64,000 nucleotides of DNA, taken from the NCBI RefSeq assembly GCF_901709675.1, contig NC_051108.1:5614631-5678630 (forward strand), written 5' to 3'. Positions 1 through 11,013 of the stretch are shown here, piece after piece; position 1 is the first letter of the stretch; every line of letters starts with the position of its first letter. Below the pieces are notes generated by a model. The model was not told where the DNA came from, searched no databases, and saw nothing but the letters and a program-made list of their open reading frames with translations. The DNA comes from Syngnathus acus. Taxonomy: Eukaryota; Chordata; Actinopteri; Syngnathiformes; Syngnathidae. A program made the translations under genes and the position numbers.

Positions 1-3000
1 GAATACTTGAACAAGGATCAGCAGGAGCGATTTCTCCAGGTGATCGGCAAGATATCTCATCTTATGTATGAGAAATCCTATAGCCGTGGTTGGGGATTTC
101 AATACCTACACAATCATCAGCCAACTAATTGTGTGGCTTTGCTCACAGGAAGCCTGGTTTATATGACTCAAGGTTAGTAAGAATGTGTTTATGTCTCTTT
201 AGCATACAGCAGGGGTGTCAAACTCGTTTATCTCGCGGGCCGCATTGTAGTCATAGCTTCTTTAGGAGGGGTTATGTCTCTTTAGCATACAGCAGGAGTG
301 TCAAACTCGTTTATCTCGCGGGCCGCATTGTAGTCATAGCTTCCTTAGGAGGGCCTGTCAACCCTAATAAATGTATGAGCACCTCATATTATATACAGTA
401 AAAGCTACAAAACTAACTGGCAAATAACTCGTTTTCAAATCAGACGAGTAAAAACTGGCCCAATATTTAAAAAAATATATATATTATTAAAAGTGAAGAC
501 AATTTGCAATTCTAGTAATGACACGGATTTGATGCACAATTTGTCTTCGCGGGCCACATAAAATGATGTGGCGGGCCGTATCTGTCCCCCGGGCCTTGAG
601 TTTGGCACCTGTGTCATACAGGATTTCATAGTGACAAAAAAAACCCTGACCTTACTACGCGTAATTCATTCGTGTCAAACACAAGGCTCGGGGGCCAGAT
701 ATGGCCCGCCACATCATTTTATGTGGCCCGCAAAGACAAATTCTGCATCCACTTTGTGTCAATACTAGAATTCAAAATTGTCTTTACTTTTAAAAAAATA
801 GAAATATTGCCAGCAATTTTAATTATTCATTTTTTTTAATATTTGAACAGTTACTAGTCTCTGATTTCAAAATTTGTTATATATTACAAATTACAAATTG
901 TGCATCCACTTTGTGTCAATACTAGAATTCAGAATTGTCTTTACTTTTAAAAAAAAATAGAGATATTGCCAGCAATTTTAATTATTATTCATTTTTTTAA
1001 ATATTTGAACAGTTACTAGTCTCTGATTTCAAAATTAGTAATATTATATATACATACGTATATGTGTGTGTGAAACGTTCTGCAAACTCTTATTCTCACA
1101 CATATTTAATGTAGTTGGAAAAATAACAGGAAAAGTACTTCTCTGGGATTTCAAAGGTTATCATAGCTCTAAAAGCTTGGACCTGTCTTGTCTAGTTTAA
1201 TATTTACAGAAAAGAAATACTGCCAAAAAGCAAAGCAAATATAACACTGTGTCGATATACATGCAAGACCCAATAGAAGGTGAAATTCACAGTTTAATGT
1301 TAGGCTCCAAAAGCTTTTTGTTCAAATAGCTTTTTTTCAAATCGCTTTTTGTTTTCAAGGTTATCTACAGGAGGCTTACCTGTGGACAAAGCAGGTCCTG
1401 TCCATCATGGAGAAATCTATGGTTCTTCTTCATGATGTCACAGATGGATCCTTGTATGAAGGAGTGGCCTATGGGACCTATACAACGCGCTCTCTGTTCC
1501 AGTACATGTTTCTGGTGCAGCGACACTTTTCCATTAGCCACTTTGATCACCCTTGGCTTCTAAAACATTTCAGTTTCCTATACAGGACCATCCTTCCTGG
1601 TAATTTCCACACCGTCATTTTGTTGCTTAGTTTTCAACCTGTGTTGTTGTATAATGCGCATCAAACTTGTATAATGCACATTAATCTCCATTTTATTTTA
1701 TTTTAGGATTTCAGAGAACTGTTGCCATTGCTGATTCCAACTACAACTGGTTTTACGGACCTGAAAGTCAGTTGGTCTTCTTGGACCGTTTTGTAATGCG
1801 TAATGGAAGTGGGAACTGGCTGGCCAATGTGATTCATCAAAACAGAGTGACAGACGGAATTGGACAAGTTGGCAAAGGCCAGCGATGGTGTACTCTCCAC
1901 ACAGAATTTATCTGGTGAGCTTTGGAATGTGTGTGTGTGTCTGTCTTTACTTTTAAAAAATAGAGATATTGCCAGCAATTTTAATTATCAATCACTTTTT
2001 TAAAATATTTGAACAATTACTAGTCTCTGATTTCAAAATTAGTTATTATATATATATATATAATATAATTAAAATATATATATATATATATATAATTATT
2101 TTTTTATCTGTATTTTTTAAAATTATTATTATTTATTTATTTCAAATCTTTTTTTAACCTCTCATTTTCAATTTTTTTTTTTATTTTTTTTTTTAGGTAT
2201 GACCCAGGCCTTATTCCGAGGCCTCCATCAGATTTTGGAACTTCTCAGCTACATTATTTTGAAGATTGGGGTGTGGTGACCTATGGCAGTGCTTTACCTA
2301 CTGGCACAAACCGCTCCTTTCTGTCTTTCAAATCAGGGAAGCTGGGGGGACGTGCAATTTTTGATATTGTTCACCAGAACAAATATAAAGAATGGATCAA
2401 AGGTTGGAGGAACTTCAATGCTGGCCATGAACACCCTGATCAGAACACCTTCACCTTTGTGCCCAATGGATTTCCATTTATCACTGAGGCACTGTATGGA
2501 CCCAAATATACTTTGTTGAATAATGCAGTATTATTTGGTCCAGCCCTCACAGGAAGTTGTTTTAAGCCATGGGCTGGCCAGGTAACAGAAGCCTGTGACT
2601 CAAAATGGCTGAAATACAAGATGGGGTATGCTGCTGATGCTCATGGCAAAGTAGAAGCAGCCATGGAGAAACAAGGAATGGTTTTCATTCGCGGGGAAGG
2701 ACATTCTGCTTATAATCCAGACCTGAAAATCCGAAGCTTCCAAAGAAATATTCTCCTCCTTCACCCACAACTTTTACTTCTGGTGGACCATATCTATTTG
2801 GAACCCGATAGTCCATCCAGGGCTATGAGCACGTTCTTTCACAATACTGAACTGCCATTCAAGGATATAAAAGAAGATGGTATTTATGGAGCATTTATAG
2901 CTCATGGAATAGACAAATATAAAATGTTCTGGATGGATGACACAGGTCACAGTAAGAGAGGGATAGTAGGATACTGGGCTTATCCACGAGGGTATCCATA

Positions 3001-3943
3001 TAGCGGCTCGAATTATGTGAACGTCACAATTCCGTTAAGATATCCTCACACCCGAGTAGCTTACATTTTCTTTGGACCCGATGTGACTCTCATCAACTTC
3101 AACCTACGTGGTGATGACCAGAGAGTGGATATTCACCTGACCACTAAGGATCACACTTATACAGTTTATCTACTGACCGGAGAAGTTGTCAGCAAGCCGA
3201 TTTTTGCCATGGTGATGATGGACCAGAAGAAGATTGTGTTTGAGAAAAAATCTACTCCAACAGAAAGCTCACCTATGGAGGTTGAGGAATATGTCAATAT
3301 GATGGAGGACAATCTCCAGCATGTCAAGCCAGTTTTTCAGCAGATGGAGCGTCACATTCTCGGAAAGGTATTAAACACTGACAGCTTTCGAAAGACGGCA
3401 GAACGCCTGCTCCAGTTCTCTGATAAAAAGAAAACAGAGGAGGTCATTGAGAAGATGTTCGCATTGTCAAAGAAACAGGGAAAGGATAAGATGGGAAAGA
3501 AAATGAACCTCGGAGAGAAACTTTCCGAGACTCTACCTGACATTTTTACACCGATTGAGTTAAGCGAAAAGAAAGTACGCCAGAGGACATCTAAGCGTGT
3601 ATATGAGGACAGTCCAGAAGAGGGAGATACGGACTCGCAAGCTTTTATAGAATATGCGGACAGCCATAAAAACAAAAAGGGTGGCTTTGTGAAAGGCCGA
3701 AAATTCAAAGAAGTACATATGTCGGTGACAGCTGGAAGTGAACGCACCTCGAGCACGGCCACTTCAATAAGATTGTTTCTTCTCTTGAACACTGCCACTT
3801 TCTTTTTTCTACTCGCTATTTTATTGACTCGCTTTCACAGGGGTCGAAGCATTCACACACAGAGATGTTTTTATACCATCCTTATGATTGACTGCTTGAT
3901 CTTACTGTACCTTTACTCATCCTGCTCTCAAGTACAGTGTTAA
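1..3943 (+). CDS. dse: Dermatan-sulfate epimerase, 3' part of gene (N-terminus outside window)
   Basis: DSE converts D-glucuronate to L-iduronate in chondroitin, making dermatan sulfate in the Golgi/ER lumen. Four coding exons are seen: 1-172 (open at the left edge), 1360-1599, 1707-1914 and 2197-3943, all GT-AG with phases that join (788 residues here; the human protein is about 958, so roughly 170 N-terminal residues are missing). Conserved family motifs include [14 protein letters not shown] in the first exon, [11 protein letters not shown] in the second, [14 protein letters not shown] in the third, and AGHEHPDQN and [15 protein letters not shown] in the fourth. The His- and Tyr-containing motifs are where the lyase-fold active site is expected. 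Two hydrophobic C-terminal segments (from about 3765 and 3870) and the end SSCSQVQC match DSE rather than the single-exon DSEL. Introns carry hAT-like repeats and an AT microsatellite. Function is inferred from family; identity is secure. Confidence 0.95.
189..611 (+). mobile_element. hAT-like MITE with duplicated left end (dse intron)
   Basis: The left end CAGGGGTGTCAAACTCGTTT at 210 is repeated at 293 as part of an 83-bp tandem duplication (189-271, 272-354) that includes flanking TTATGTCTCTTTAGCATA. The right end, GAGTTTGGCACCTG, closes at 611. Confidence 0.7.
676..1045 (+). mobile_element. hAT-like MITE with internal tandem duplication (dse intron)
   Basis: Starts near CGTGTCAAACACAAGGCTCG. 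A 157-bp unit beginning GCATCCACTTTGTGTCAATA occurs at 745 and again at 902. A further fragment of the same interior lies at 1943-2042 in the next intron. Confidence 0.6.
2041..2100. repeat. (TA)n microsatellite in dse intron
   Basis: Two TA runs separated by AATATAATTAAAA. Confidence 0.85.
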
Positions 3944-4186
3944 CATCATGTGATTGTTCTGCTTTAAATCGGATGCTCGACATATGTCAAATGTCTCTTC
4001 ACTTGAAGGAGAATGGGGATAATTTATGAATTGATTAATAATTGGCTATTCTAAAATCTGAAAGTGTGTGGTCTAAAGAACAAAAGTGATGTCAACGAGG
4101 TGAAGTTACTTCCATGCAGAGCGTCTCCTCAGGGCAATATTATTCTACTCAGTACAATGACATGGAAAGAAATCACAATCATAGAC

Positions 4187-4192
4187 AATAAA
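4187..4192 (+). terminator. dse poly(A) signal
   Basis: AATAAA followed by an A-rich run, 244 bp after the dse stop codon. It is the first canonical hexamer in the 3' region and lies before the 212-bp MITE, so the dse 3' UTR is probably short. Confidence 0.55.
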
Positions 4193-4271
4193 AAAAAAAG
4201 ATAAAACAATTGATCCCACGACTTCCGGCCTGCCTTGTCCCTCTCCTTCTCCTTTCCTGATTTGTGAAATA

Positions 4272-4483
4272 CAGGACTGTCTCAGAAAATTAGAATATTG
4301 TGATAAAGTTTTTTATTTTCTGTAATGCAATTAAAAAAAACAAAAATGTCATACATTCTGGATTCATTACAAATCAGCTGAAATATTGCAAGCCTTTTAT
4401 TAGTTTAATTTTTGTTTTTTTTAATTGCATTACAGAAAATAAAGAACTTTATCACAATATTCTAATTTTCTGAGACAGTCCTG
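4272..4483. mobile_element. 212-bp hairpin MITE with TA target duplication (mariner-type)
   Basis: The element starts CAGGACTGTCTCAGAAAATT and ends with its reverse complement. About 75 bp at each end pair with one visible mismatch, leaving a loop of about 60 bp. TA dinucleotides flank it (4270-4271, 4484-4485), as expected for Tc1/mariner-type insertion. The arms plus the short loop leave no room for a transposase, so it is non-autonomous. I recognise this sequence as a very widespread repeat in fish genomes; its exact family name is not certain to me. Confidence 0.85.
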
Positions 4484-4662
4484 TATGTTTCAAAACAAGT
4501 GTGTATGAAATAGCATCCATCAACTACTTATCCTTAAGAGTCGCATATTATCATGTTATTTATCTTTTTATTCGTCCACGTGTCTGTTTGTTTATTCATT
4601 CATTTGTTTATTTATTCATTCATTCAATGTGAGAATCCCCGTAGGCGACTAAAAACTCCGAT

Positions 4663-4675
4663 CCACTAGATGGCG
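4663..4675 (+). promoter_or_regulatory. CTCF-like motif upstream of ndufaf4
   Basis: CCACTAGATGGCG fits the CTCF core as I know it (CCASYAGRKGGC) and lies 65 bp upstream of the ndufaf4 ATG, between dse and ndufaf4. A closely similar motif in the same orientation lies at 24408. Match by eye only; occupancy is unknown. Confidence 0.4.
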
Positions 4676-4739
4676 ATAATAAACCATTCAATATTGTTTG
4701 CCGTCCATTAGTGAAGACCGAACAAGACAGTTGGGTAAG

Positions 4740-5910
4740 ATGGGTGCACGGGTCGTCCGAATGTTCCGAAATTTCAATTTAGAAAACAGGGTTGTGCGAG
4801 AAATCTCGAAAGAAAAGCCGCGATCTGCACCAAGGCACAAGCTCACTCCCCCGACCACTACCGATCCAGGTGAAGGTAAGCGATTGAGGTTTACTGGTTT
4901 GAGGTCGTCGTGTTTTGTGTTAATGTGAAACTGAGAACGTGTCATTCGTTGTCAGCTGAGATTTCATCGGGTGCTGTCCACCAGAAGAACGACCCTTTAT
5001 TGTTAAATTTGAAGTCGGTGTATGTGGAGTCGAAAGATAAAGCTGCAAGTCCCGTAAAGGTCAGTACTACTACTTGAACGTGTTGGCAAAAGCTGAGTAA
5101 CTTTTCGACCTTCATAAAATACTTTCATACGTCTTAAACTACAAAGCTAAACTTGTGTTGTCAATATAACTGATGACCGAGATAAGATGCCGATATACAG
5201 TAATCCCTCGTTTATCGTGGATAATTGGTTCCAAAAACCACCCACGATAAGTGAAATCCGCAAAGTACAGTCACCAACAAGAAGTACTGGGCAGGCTAAC
5301 GAGTTAGTGAAAGATGCTAATTCGAGATCGTGCTAAAACGGACTTCTAAAGGAATGTAAACGAACATTTGGAGCAATACTACATTGTCCTAAAGGTTAGA
5401 CACGTGTTTCCTCAATTTAGAAGTTTTACTTTGACTTTTAAATTGTTTTTTAATTTGGAAAAGAAAACGCGATGTAGTGAAGCCACGATAAACGAAACGC
5501 GAAGTAGCGAGGGATCACTGTATATACAGTTGATAAATGCATGCAACGTTTAATTATATAATTTTCCATATGTCCATTCATTCACATTGTCTTTCTGTTT
5601 TCAGTCATTAAAGGAAGTGTCTGTGGACGGAGAAGCAAAGACCCGTCCGATGAAGTTCACTCTTCCTGGCGATTCACATAGCCTAGCAAATGTGGAAAAC
5701 ATTCCTCACGGCAAACTGACCATCATGGAGGCTCTCAAGGCTCTTAGCAGCCATCAGAGTCATCCTCAAACATGGACATCACAGAGAATTTCAGAAGAAT
5801 ATTCTCTGAACTTGAAAGAGACTAAATCTTTGCTTGAGTTTTTCGTTCCCTTTCAAATTCAGATTATCCCACCCCAGATTTCAAATGTTAAACAATTGAA
5901 GGCTTCATAG
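4740..5910 (+). CDS. ndufaf4: NADH:ubiquinone oxidoreductase complex I assembly factor 4
   Basis: NDUFAF4 is a small mitochondrial factor that helps assemble the membrane and Q-module part of complex I with NDUFAF3. Three exons: 4740-4875, 4956-5059 and 5605-5910, all GT-AG, joining to 181 residues (human 175). The N-terminus [17 protein letters not shown] and the blocks EISKEKP and SAPRH match the vertebrate protein. The Gly after Met fits the known N-myristoylation of the human protein. The last exon carries [13 protein letters not shown] and the [12 protein letters not shown] block near the C-terminus. The ATG at 4740 was chosen over an in-frame upstream ATG at 4698 because the conserved sequence begins there. 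Intron 2 contains a pogo-like MITE. Downstream gpr63 is the same neighbour as in human. Confidence 0.93.
5198..5520 (+). mobile_element. Pogo/Tigger-like MITE, copy A (ndufaf4 intron 2)
   Basis: Ends CAGTAATCCCTCG and CGAGGGATCACTG form imperfect terminal inverted repeats that extend inward (CGTTTATCG near both ends), flanked by TA at 5196-5197 and 5521-5522. At 323 bp it has no transposase ORF. The pogo/Tigger assignment is an inference from the TIR style and TA target; the repeat family itself is certain because five copies occur in the window. Confidence 0.8.
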
Positions 5911-6289
5911 GAGTGGATCATGAACAAAATTGATTTGGAACAAGTTTGTGTTCAACTAGGACATTTAACTTGAATATTTATTTGAATTATTTTGATTACC
6001 TGGTATATACATCTTTTTCTGTAAAACACCTTGACACAGATGTGTCTTTTGAGACAAAAATTATGAATTGAACAAAGTACTATTGCAAGAGTGTGCAAAG
6101 AATATATAATAGTCACATTGACATGAAAGAAAAATAAATCTCTGATGTCAAATAACTCAACTATAGTGTGGTATTGTAACATGGTGAAACTTGATTTTGT
6201 TTTCAGATGGCTCACAAACTGATTTTTTTTTTTTTTACACAAAAATGAATGTAAATGTTGCAGGCAATTTTATTTATTAAAACTGACAA

Positions 6290-6295
6290 AATAAA
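6290..6295 (+). terminator. ndufaf4 candidate poly(A) signal
   Basis: AATAAA about 380 bp after the ndufaf4 stop, in an A-rich context. An earlier hexamer lies near 6131, so either could be used. Confidence 0.4.
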
Positions 6296-7321
6296 GAAAA
6301 GATAAAATTAAAAAAGTGTTTTTAAAATAATGAAAACTCAATGAAACTACATTTAATTTCAATACATATTAAAAACTGTTGTAATGTAAACGGCAAAGAC
6401 AAAGTCTTCTAATGTTCCCTTTCAAATTAAGATGCGCTCTTCCAAGACTGACAAATTTTATGACTTGCTTGTGTTTAGTTCTCTGTTCGCATTTAAGATC
6501 AATTCCATAGTTTCAACATTTTAATATACTGTATTTTATTAAGAAGTGTAGTAGGCGTAAGAGAAAGAAGGAGGGCGACAGAGAAGAATTATACATGTAG
6601 TGCAAGAAGAAGAAGAGGAGGAGGCAACCTCTGGGTAGCAGATCTTGAAGCTTGTGAAGAGGATGGACAATTGAAGTTGCGGAGGCCTTAACAAAAAAGG
6701 CTTTGCCACGGCTCGCGGAGATGTCTTCTGTAAAGTCTCGGCAAAACCGGTGCGGTTCATTTAAGGGATGGATGATCGTTTAGGTGTTTTAACATCTGCC
6801 TACTGTTCGTTAGCTGGGAGTGGGAAGATGAGCTGCTGAAGAACCCCGACGCTTTGCACGTTTCTTCCTTGCCTTCGACATGGCAGAATTGATCAGGTCA
6901 GTTGAAGATAATTTAGATGTGCAGGCTTAATTGGTTTCCACAGTCTTTTGATTTAATTACTTTGTTGTCTTGATTCCGCAAAAAAAAAAAAAAACGTGAA
7001 GTGGTACCTCTTAAATCGTGAAACTTCTGTTCTAGGTACGTGACATTTTTTAATCAGCAAGACCAGCTGGAATAAAAGAAGAAAACGGTGTTTCGTTAAT
7101 GTGTTAAGAATAAAAGAAGTTAAAAATGACCGTTCGTTTTCCTATCCAAAACAATGGAAGGACCTATTGCTGATTGTGCGAAGCGGTGAGCGCCTGTTTA
7201 GTGTCGAGCATAGAAATAAAATCTAATAAAATATAAATAAATCAAATCTATCCTTGCAGTGCTTATTTTGCGACGGATTCCCCCATCATCGCTCGCTCTT
7301 CTGTCTACTGCTTGATTTGGC

Positions 7322-7468
7322 GCATCAGCCTGACTACGTCACAGAAGGAAGCGATCACAATTTCCCCATCGGAAATCATTGTATCGTTTAAAATGTACAA
7401 AAAAAAACCTATCAATCGGCACCAAAATTTACATGGACATCCCTACTTATGACTACTTCAACATATTA
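7322..7468 (+). repeat. Short interspersed repeat, copy 1 of 3
   Basis: The block around GTCACAGAAGGAAGCGATCA and the following TTCAACATATTA are shared with 60625-60728 (+) and, in reverse orientation, 47655-47737. Order of the shared words is the same in all three. Family unknown to me. Confidence 0.55.
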
Positions 7469-7732
7469 AAAGGATTAGACTTATTTGGCTTTTGGTTCTA
7501 AATGAAAACTGATTTTTTTCCAATTGAAATTGCTTTTTGTTAAGTATGCATTTCTGTGTATGTTGTAGGGTCGCAACAATGAAGACATGTTGTCATGAGC
7601 TTGGACCACTTGCCTCCATAGTCTTATGTCCTCACCAGTGATGATGCCTGCTCCCCTTGAGGACGACGAGTTCACACCTCTGCTGCTCCTCCTCCTCTAC
7701 TGGCAGGGGACGCCAGTCTCTGCTGCCTCATT

Positions 7733-8890
7733 ATGGGCCACCTGAAGCTTTCCGCAACGCTGCGAGACAACATCCTCATGGCGAACAATTCCCTTGGCTC
7801 CCAGGTGCCTCCAAATCCTAAACCAACAGCCGTGACCCCAGAGATCCTTAACGGCATTAGTCTACCCCTGCAGGTTTTCTTTGGCTTTGTTATGGTCGGA
7901 ATTTTGCTGTTTGCTCTATTAGGGAACATGGTGGTGTGCCTGATGGTCTACCAGAGATCATCTATGCGCTCGGCTATTAACCTTCTCTTAGCGAGCCTTG
8001 CGTTTGCAGATATGATGCTTGCCATTCTCAACATGCCATTTACGTTAGTTACCGTCATGACTACTGACTGGATTTTTGGGGAGGTTTTCTGTCGGATTTC
8101 AGCCATGTTCTTTTGGCTCTTTTTAATGGAAGGAGTGGCTGTTCTGCTTATAATAAGCATAGACCGCTTTCTCATTATTGTCCAGAAGCAAGATAAGCTG
8201 AGTCCACAGAGTGCCAAAGTGCTTATACTAGTCACATGGGGAGTTGCTTTTTTTTTCTCCTTTCCTTTAGCGATTGGTTCCCCTCGCCTACAGATCCCCC
8301 CAAGGGCACCTCAGTGTGTTTTTGGCTATAGCACTCAACCAGAATACCATGCTTATGTATTGATTTTAATGCTAGTCTTCTTCTTTATACCCTTCATGGT
8401 CATGTTGTATACATTCATGGGAATTCTAAACACCATCCGTCACAACACAGCTCGTATCCACAGCCACCCGGACAGCACGTGCCTGAGCCAAGCCAGCAAA
8501 CTGGGCTTGCTGAGTCTGCAGAAACCCTTTCAGATGAACATCGACGTGAGTTTTAAGACACGTGCCTTTGCCACCATCCTCATCCTCTTCTCTGCGTTTA
8601 CAGTGTGCTGGGCACCGTTCACTGCCTACAGTCTCGTATCGACGTTCAATGATGATTTCTACAACAGAGACAGTTTTTTTCAAGTCAGCACATGGATGTT
8701 ATGGTTGTGCTACTTAAAATCAGCCCTCAATCCTATTATTTACTACTGGAGAATCAAAAAATTCCGGGATGCTTGTCTTGATCTCATACCAAAGTACTTC
8801 AAATTTCTTCCTCAGCTGCCGGGCAACACAAAGAGGCGTATCCAACCCAGCGCTGTTTATGTTTGCGAAGGACATCGGACTGTGGTTTAA
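7733..8890 (+). CDS. gpr63: G protein-coupled receptor 63 (orphan class A GPCR)
   Basis: Single-exon coding region of 385 residues (human about 419; the N-terminal tail is shorter). Seven hydrophobic segments are visible. Motifs: TM1 GNMVVCLMVYQ, TM2 NLLLASLAFADM, TM3 ending SIDRFLIIVQ (DRF instead of DRY, as in the human protein), TM6 CWAPF, TM7 SALNPIIYYW. Cys residues in EVFCRISAM and RAPQCVFGY would form the usual TM3-ECL2 disulfide. The C-terminal FKFLPQLPG and SAVYVC with final HRTVV match GPR63. The N-tail has the N-glycosylation sequon NNS. GPR63 is a brain-enriched orphan reported to respond to lysolipids; the ligand is not shown by the sequence. The ATG at 7733 gives the longest open frame; a second in-frame ATG at 7781 is possible. 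Confidence 0.93.
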   Translation: MGHLKLSATLRDNILMANNSLGSQVPPNPKPTAVTPEILNGISLPLQVFFGFVMVGILLFALLGNMVVCLMVYQRSSMRSAINLLLASLAFADMMLAILNMPFTLVTVMTTDWIFGEVFCRISAMFFWLFLMEGVAVLLIISIDRFLIIVQKQDKLSPQSAKVLILVTWGVAFFFSFPLAIGSPRLQIPPRAPQCVFGYSTQPEYHAYVLILMLVFFFIPFMVMLYTFMGILNTIRHNTARIHSHPDSTCLSQASKLGLLSLQKPFQMNIDVSFKTRAFATILILFSAFTVCWAPFTAYSLVSTFNDDFYNRDSFFQVSTWMLWLCYLKSALNPIIYYWRIKKFRDACLDLIPKYFKFLPQLPGNTKRRIQPSAVYVCEGHRTVV

Positions 8891-9513
8891 GAGAATCCCA
8901 TATAAATCAATGTTATTTGACCTACATCCACACTAAACGGCACACTTTAGCCTAGCTAGCTAGCTAACGTGACCCATCGAATAGTTACTGCTGATGATTT
9001 GGCCAACTTGTGGTTGTCGAGTGTTGTCGCTAACTATTGGCCAGTTGTGTGTGTATTTTATCCAAAATTAACCATAAATAAGAAAGCTACATAAATGGAA
9101 GTTCATGTGTAATAACTACACTGATTTACAGGCACAGTGTACTTTACAAGTGTGATGGTAGATGAAACTTGCTGCAGGAAGACGAGACAAAATGAAGATT
9201 AAATATTCAAGTTTGAAAATCAGCCTACTATGGTGCCAAAATAGTATGTGAATAGTGTGGTGAACTGTAGTTATTGAATTGGGATTAGAAATGCTTATTT
9301 TATTTCCACACAAATGACATATTTGCAAAATTTCTTGTTGATGGCCTATTCCACATAGAGCATTTAGTACTTGAACGTTCCAATGAGTATCCCTTCCACA
9401 ATTCACTTTTGGCTTGTTGAATGACCACTGACAGGAAGCATGCCGTGTTTTTTGCCTTATTACAGTTACTGTATATAATAACCTATACCCTCAGACTGCA
9501 GTAAAATGAAATA

Positions 9514-9804
9514 CCGTAATCCCTCGTTTATCGCGGATAATTGGTTCCAAAAACCACCCGCGATAACAAGTACTGGGCAGGCTAACGAGTTAGCGGAAAT
9601 ATGCTAATTCGCGATCATGCTAAAACGCGAAAACGGACTTCTAAAGGAATGTAAACGAACATTTGGAGCAATTGTCCTAAAGGTTAGGCACGTTTCCTCA
9701 GTTTAGAAGTTTTATTTTGACTTTTAAATGTTTTTTTAATTTGGAAAAAAAAATCAGTGATGTAGTGAAGATAAAGGAAAACGCGAAGTACCGAGGGATC
9801 ACTG
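9514..9804 (+). mobile_element. Pogo/Tigger-like MITE, copy B
   Basis: Same family as 5198-5520; first bases CCGTAATCCCTCG, last bases CGAGGGATCACTG, TA on both sides (9512-9513, 9805-9806). Lies between gpr63 and epha7 and is about 30 bp shorter than copy A, with an internal deletion near the left end. Confidence 0.75.
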
Positions 9805-10203
9805 TACTTCTAATTGAATTGCGTGATGCATTTAATAAGTGTCGTACTTTGTTTTTGATATTTTATTATGAAGGCAGGCCGTTATTAGGTTTGAACTGGC
9901 CTTCCATTTTGAAGTTCGGTGTCATGAAACAAATAGCATTGAGTTTAACTGCATAGAACAGACTTTATCTAAGGTGAATATTGCCGTTTTTATGGCTCTC
10001 TTTGGACCTCCTACACACTTTTCTTTTTTTAACTGCCTTTAGATGTGCCTGTTTAGTCTGAACGCTGCTCTATCTCATGGTGAGACTGTGCAATTGTACT
10101 GTACATTACTGTACTGTTGATTGTAATAAAGAAATGTACATTTCTACCTTGGTAAATTGTCCTAAAAGAATCGGTTGTTCACTTCTGTCATCTTACAGTG
10201 TAA

Positions 10204-10460
10204 GGGGTGTCAAACTAATTTTTTTCGTGGGCCACATTGTAGTCATAGCTTCTTTCGGAGGGCCATTATGACTGTCAACCCAAATAAATGTATGAGCAAG
10301 TAAAAGCTACAAAACAAACTGACAAATAACTCGTTTTCAAATCAGATGAGTAAAAACTGATCAAATATTAAAATGATATTATTAAAAGTGAAGACAATTT
10401 GCAATTCTAGTAATGACACAAGAATTTGATGCCCAATTTGTCTTCGCGGGCCACATAAAA
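10204..10460 (+). mobile_element. hAT-like MITE fragment
   Basis: Starts AGGGGTGTCAAACTAA, contains the family words CACATTGTAGTCATAGCTTC and TTTGTCTTCGCGGGCCACAT, and is truncated on the right after the CGCGGGCCACATAAAAT block, without the closing TIR. Confidence 0.65.
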
Positions 10461-11013
10461 TCAAATCTTACACTCACAGGGATAATAAATTAGGGTTTAT
10501 TTTGTTTTCTCCTCTAATTTCTACAATCTTGGTCTGATTCAACTCGTTGCAACTTTAAAATTCCAAAGTGCCAAAAATGCACTTTTTACCCCCCCCATTT
10601 ATTATCTATGGCCGTTCAACATTCCATATTTTACATCGCTTCGGTAAGGATTTTCAAGATTGCCACGTCCCACAAATTCTACCTTTTCCCCCTTAAAAGA
10701 CCCACCAAATTTTGAGACAGAGAGACCGCGTCCTTGTTTGGCGAAATCCAAAACATCTCAATTTTCCCCACCCCACTTTTCTCCCTTACGCATTTTCTTT
10801 CCAAGGCTATAATTGGACAACCCCCCCATCTGTCTGCGAATGCTATCACCATTTCCAGTGTCTCCCTCCTTCCCAACAGCAGCAGCACGGCACTGTTTCT
10901 GTGAGGAACAACACGATTTGAAACATACAACACCGGTCGGCTCCGTATGGAAAGCACCGTCGGTGCTAAAGCGAATTACTGGCGGCTTTAGATTGACAAC
11001 CAAGGCTTGCAGC

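Larger units (their letters stand above)
3944..4739 (+). other. dse 3' UTR, MITE, and ndufaf4 upstream region
   Basis: This spacer holds the dse 3' UTR (poly(A) signal at 4187), a hairpin MITE at 4272-4483, a TTTATTCATTCA-rich stretch at 4560-4625, and a CTCF-like motif at 4663. The ndufaf4 promoter must lie within a few hundred bases upstream of its ATG at 4740. No further coding potential was seen. Confidence 0.6.
5911..7732 (+). other. ndufaf4 3' UTR and gpr63 5' region
   Basis: AT-rich ndufaf4 3' UTR runs to about 6310. Further on, 6800-6900 is less AT-rich and ends in a GT donor-like site (ATCAGGTCAG near 6894), and 7560-7570 has an acceptor-like TTGTAG. These could bound an untranslated gpr63 leader exon, but without transcripts this is a guess. 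A short interspersed repeat shared with two other sites lies at 7322-7468. Confidence 0.4.
8891..11013 (+). other. gpr63 3' UTR, repeats and epha7 5' UTR
   Basis: After the gpr63 stop comes AT-rich sequence with candidate poly(A) hexamers near 10124, a pogo-like MITE at 9514-9804 and a hAT-like fragment at 10204-10460. The stretch 10680-11013 is less AT-rich, has pyrimidine tracts and runs directly into the epha7 start; it is the probable epha7 leader. No other gene seen. Confidence 0.5.

Noticed and set aside
3352-3798. 148-codon minus-strand frame inside dse
   Set aside because: It is the antisense of the conserved dse last exon; no independent motif.
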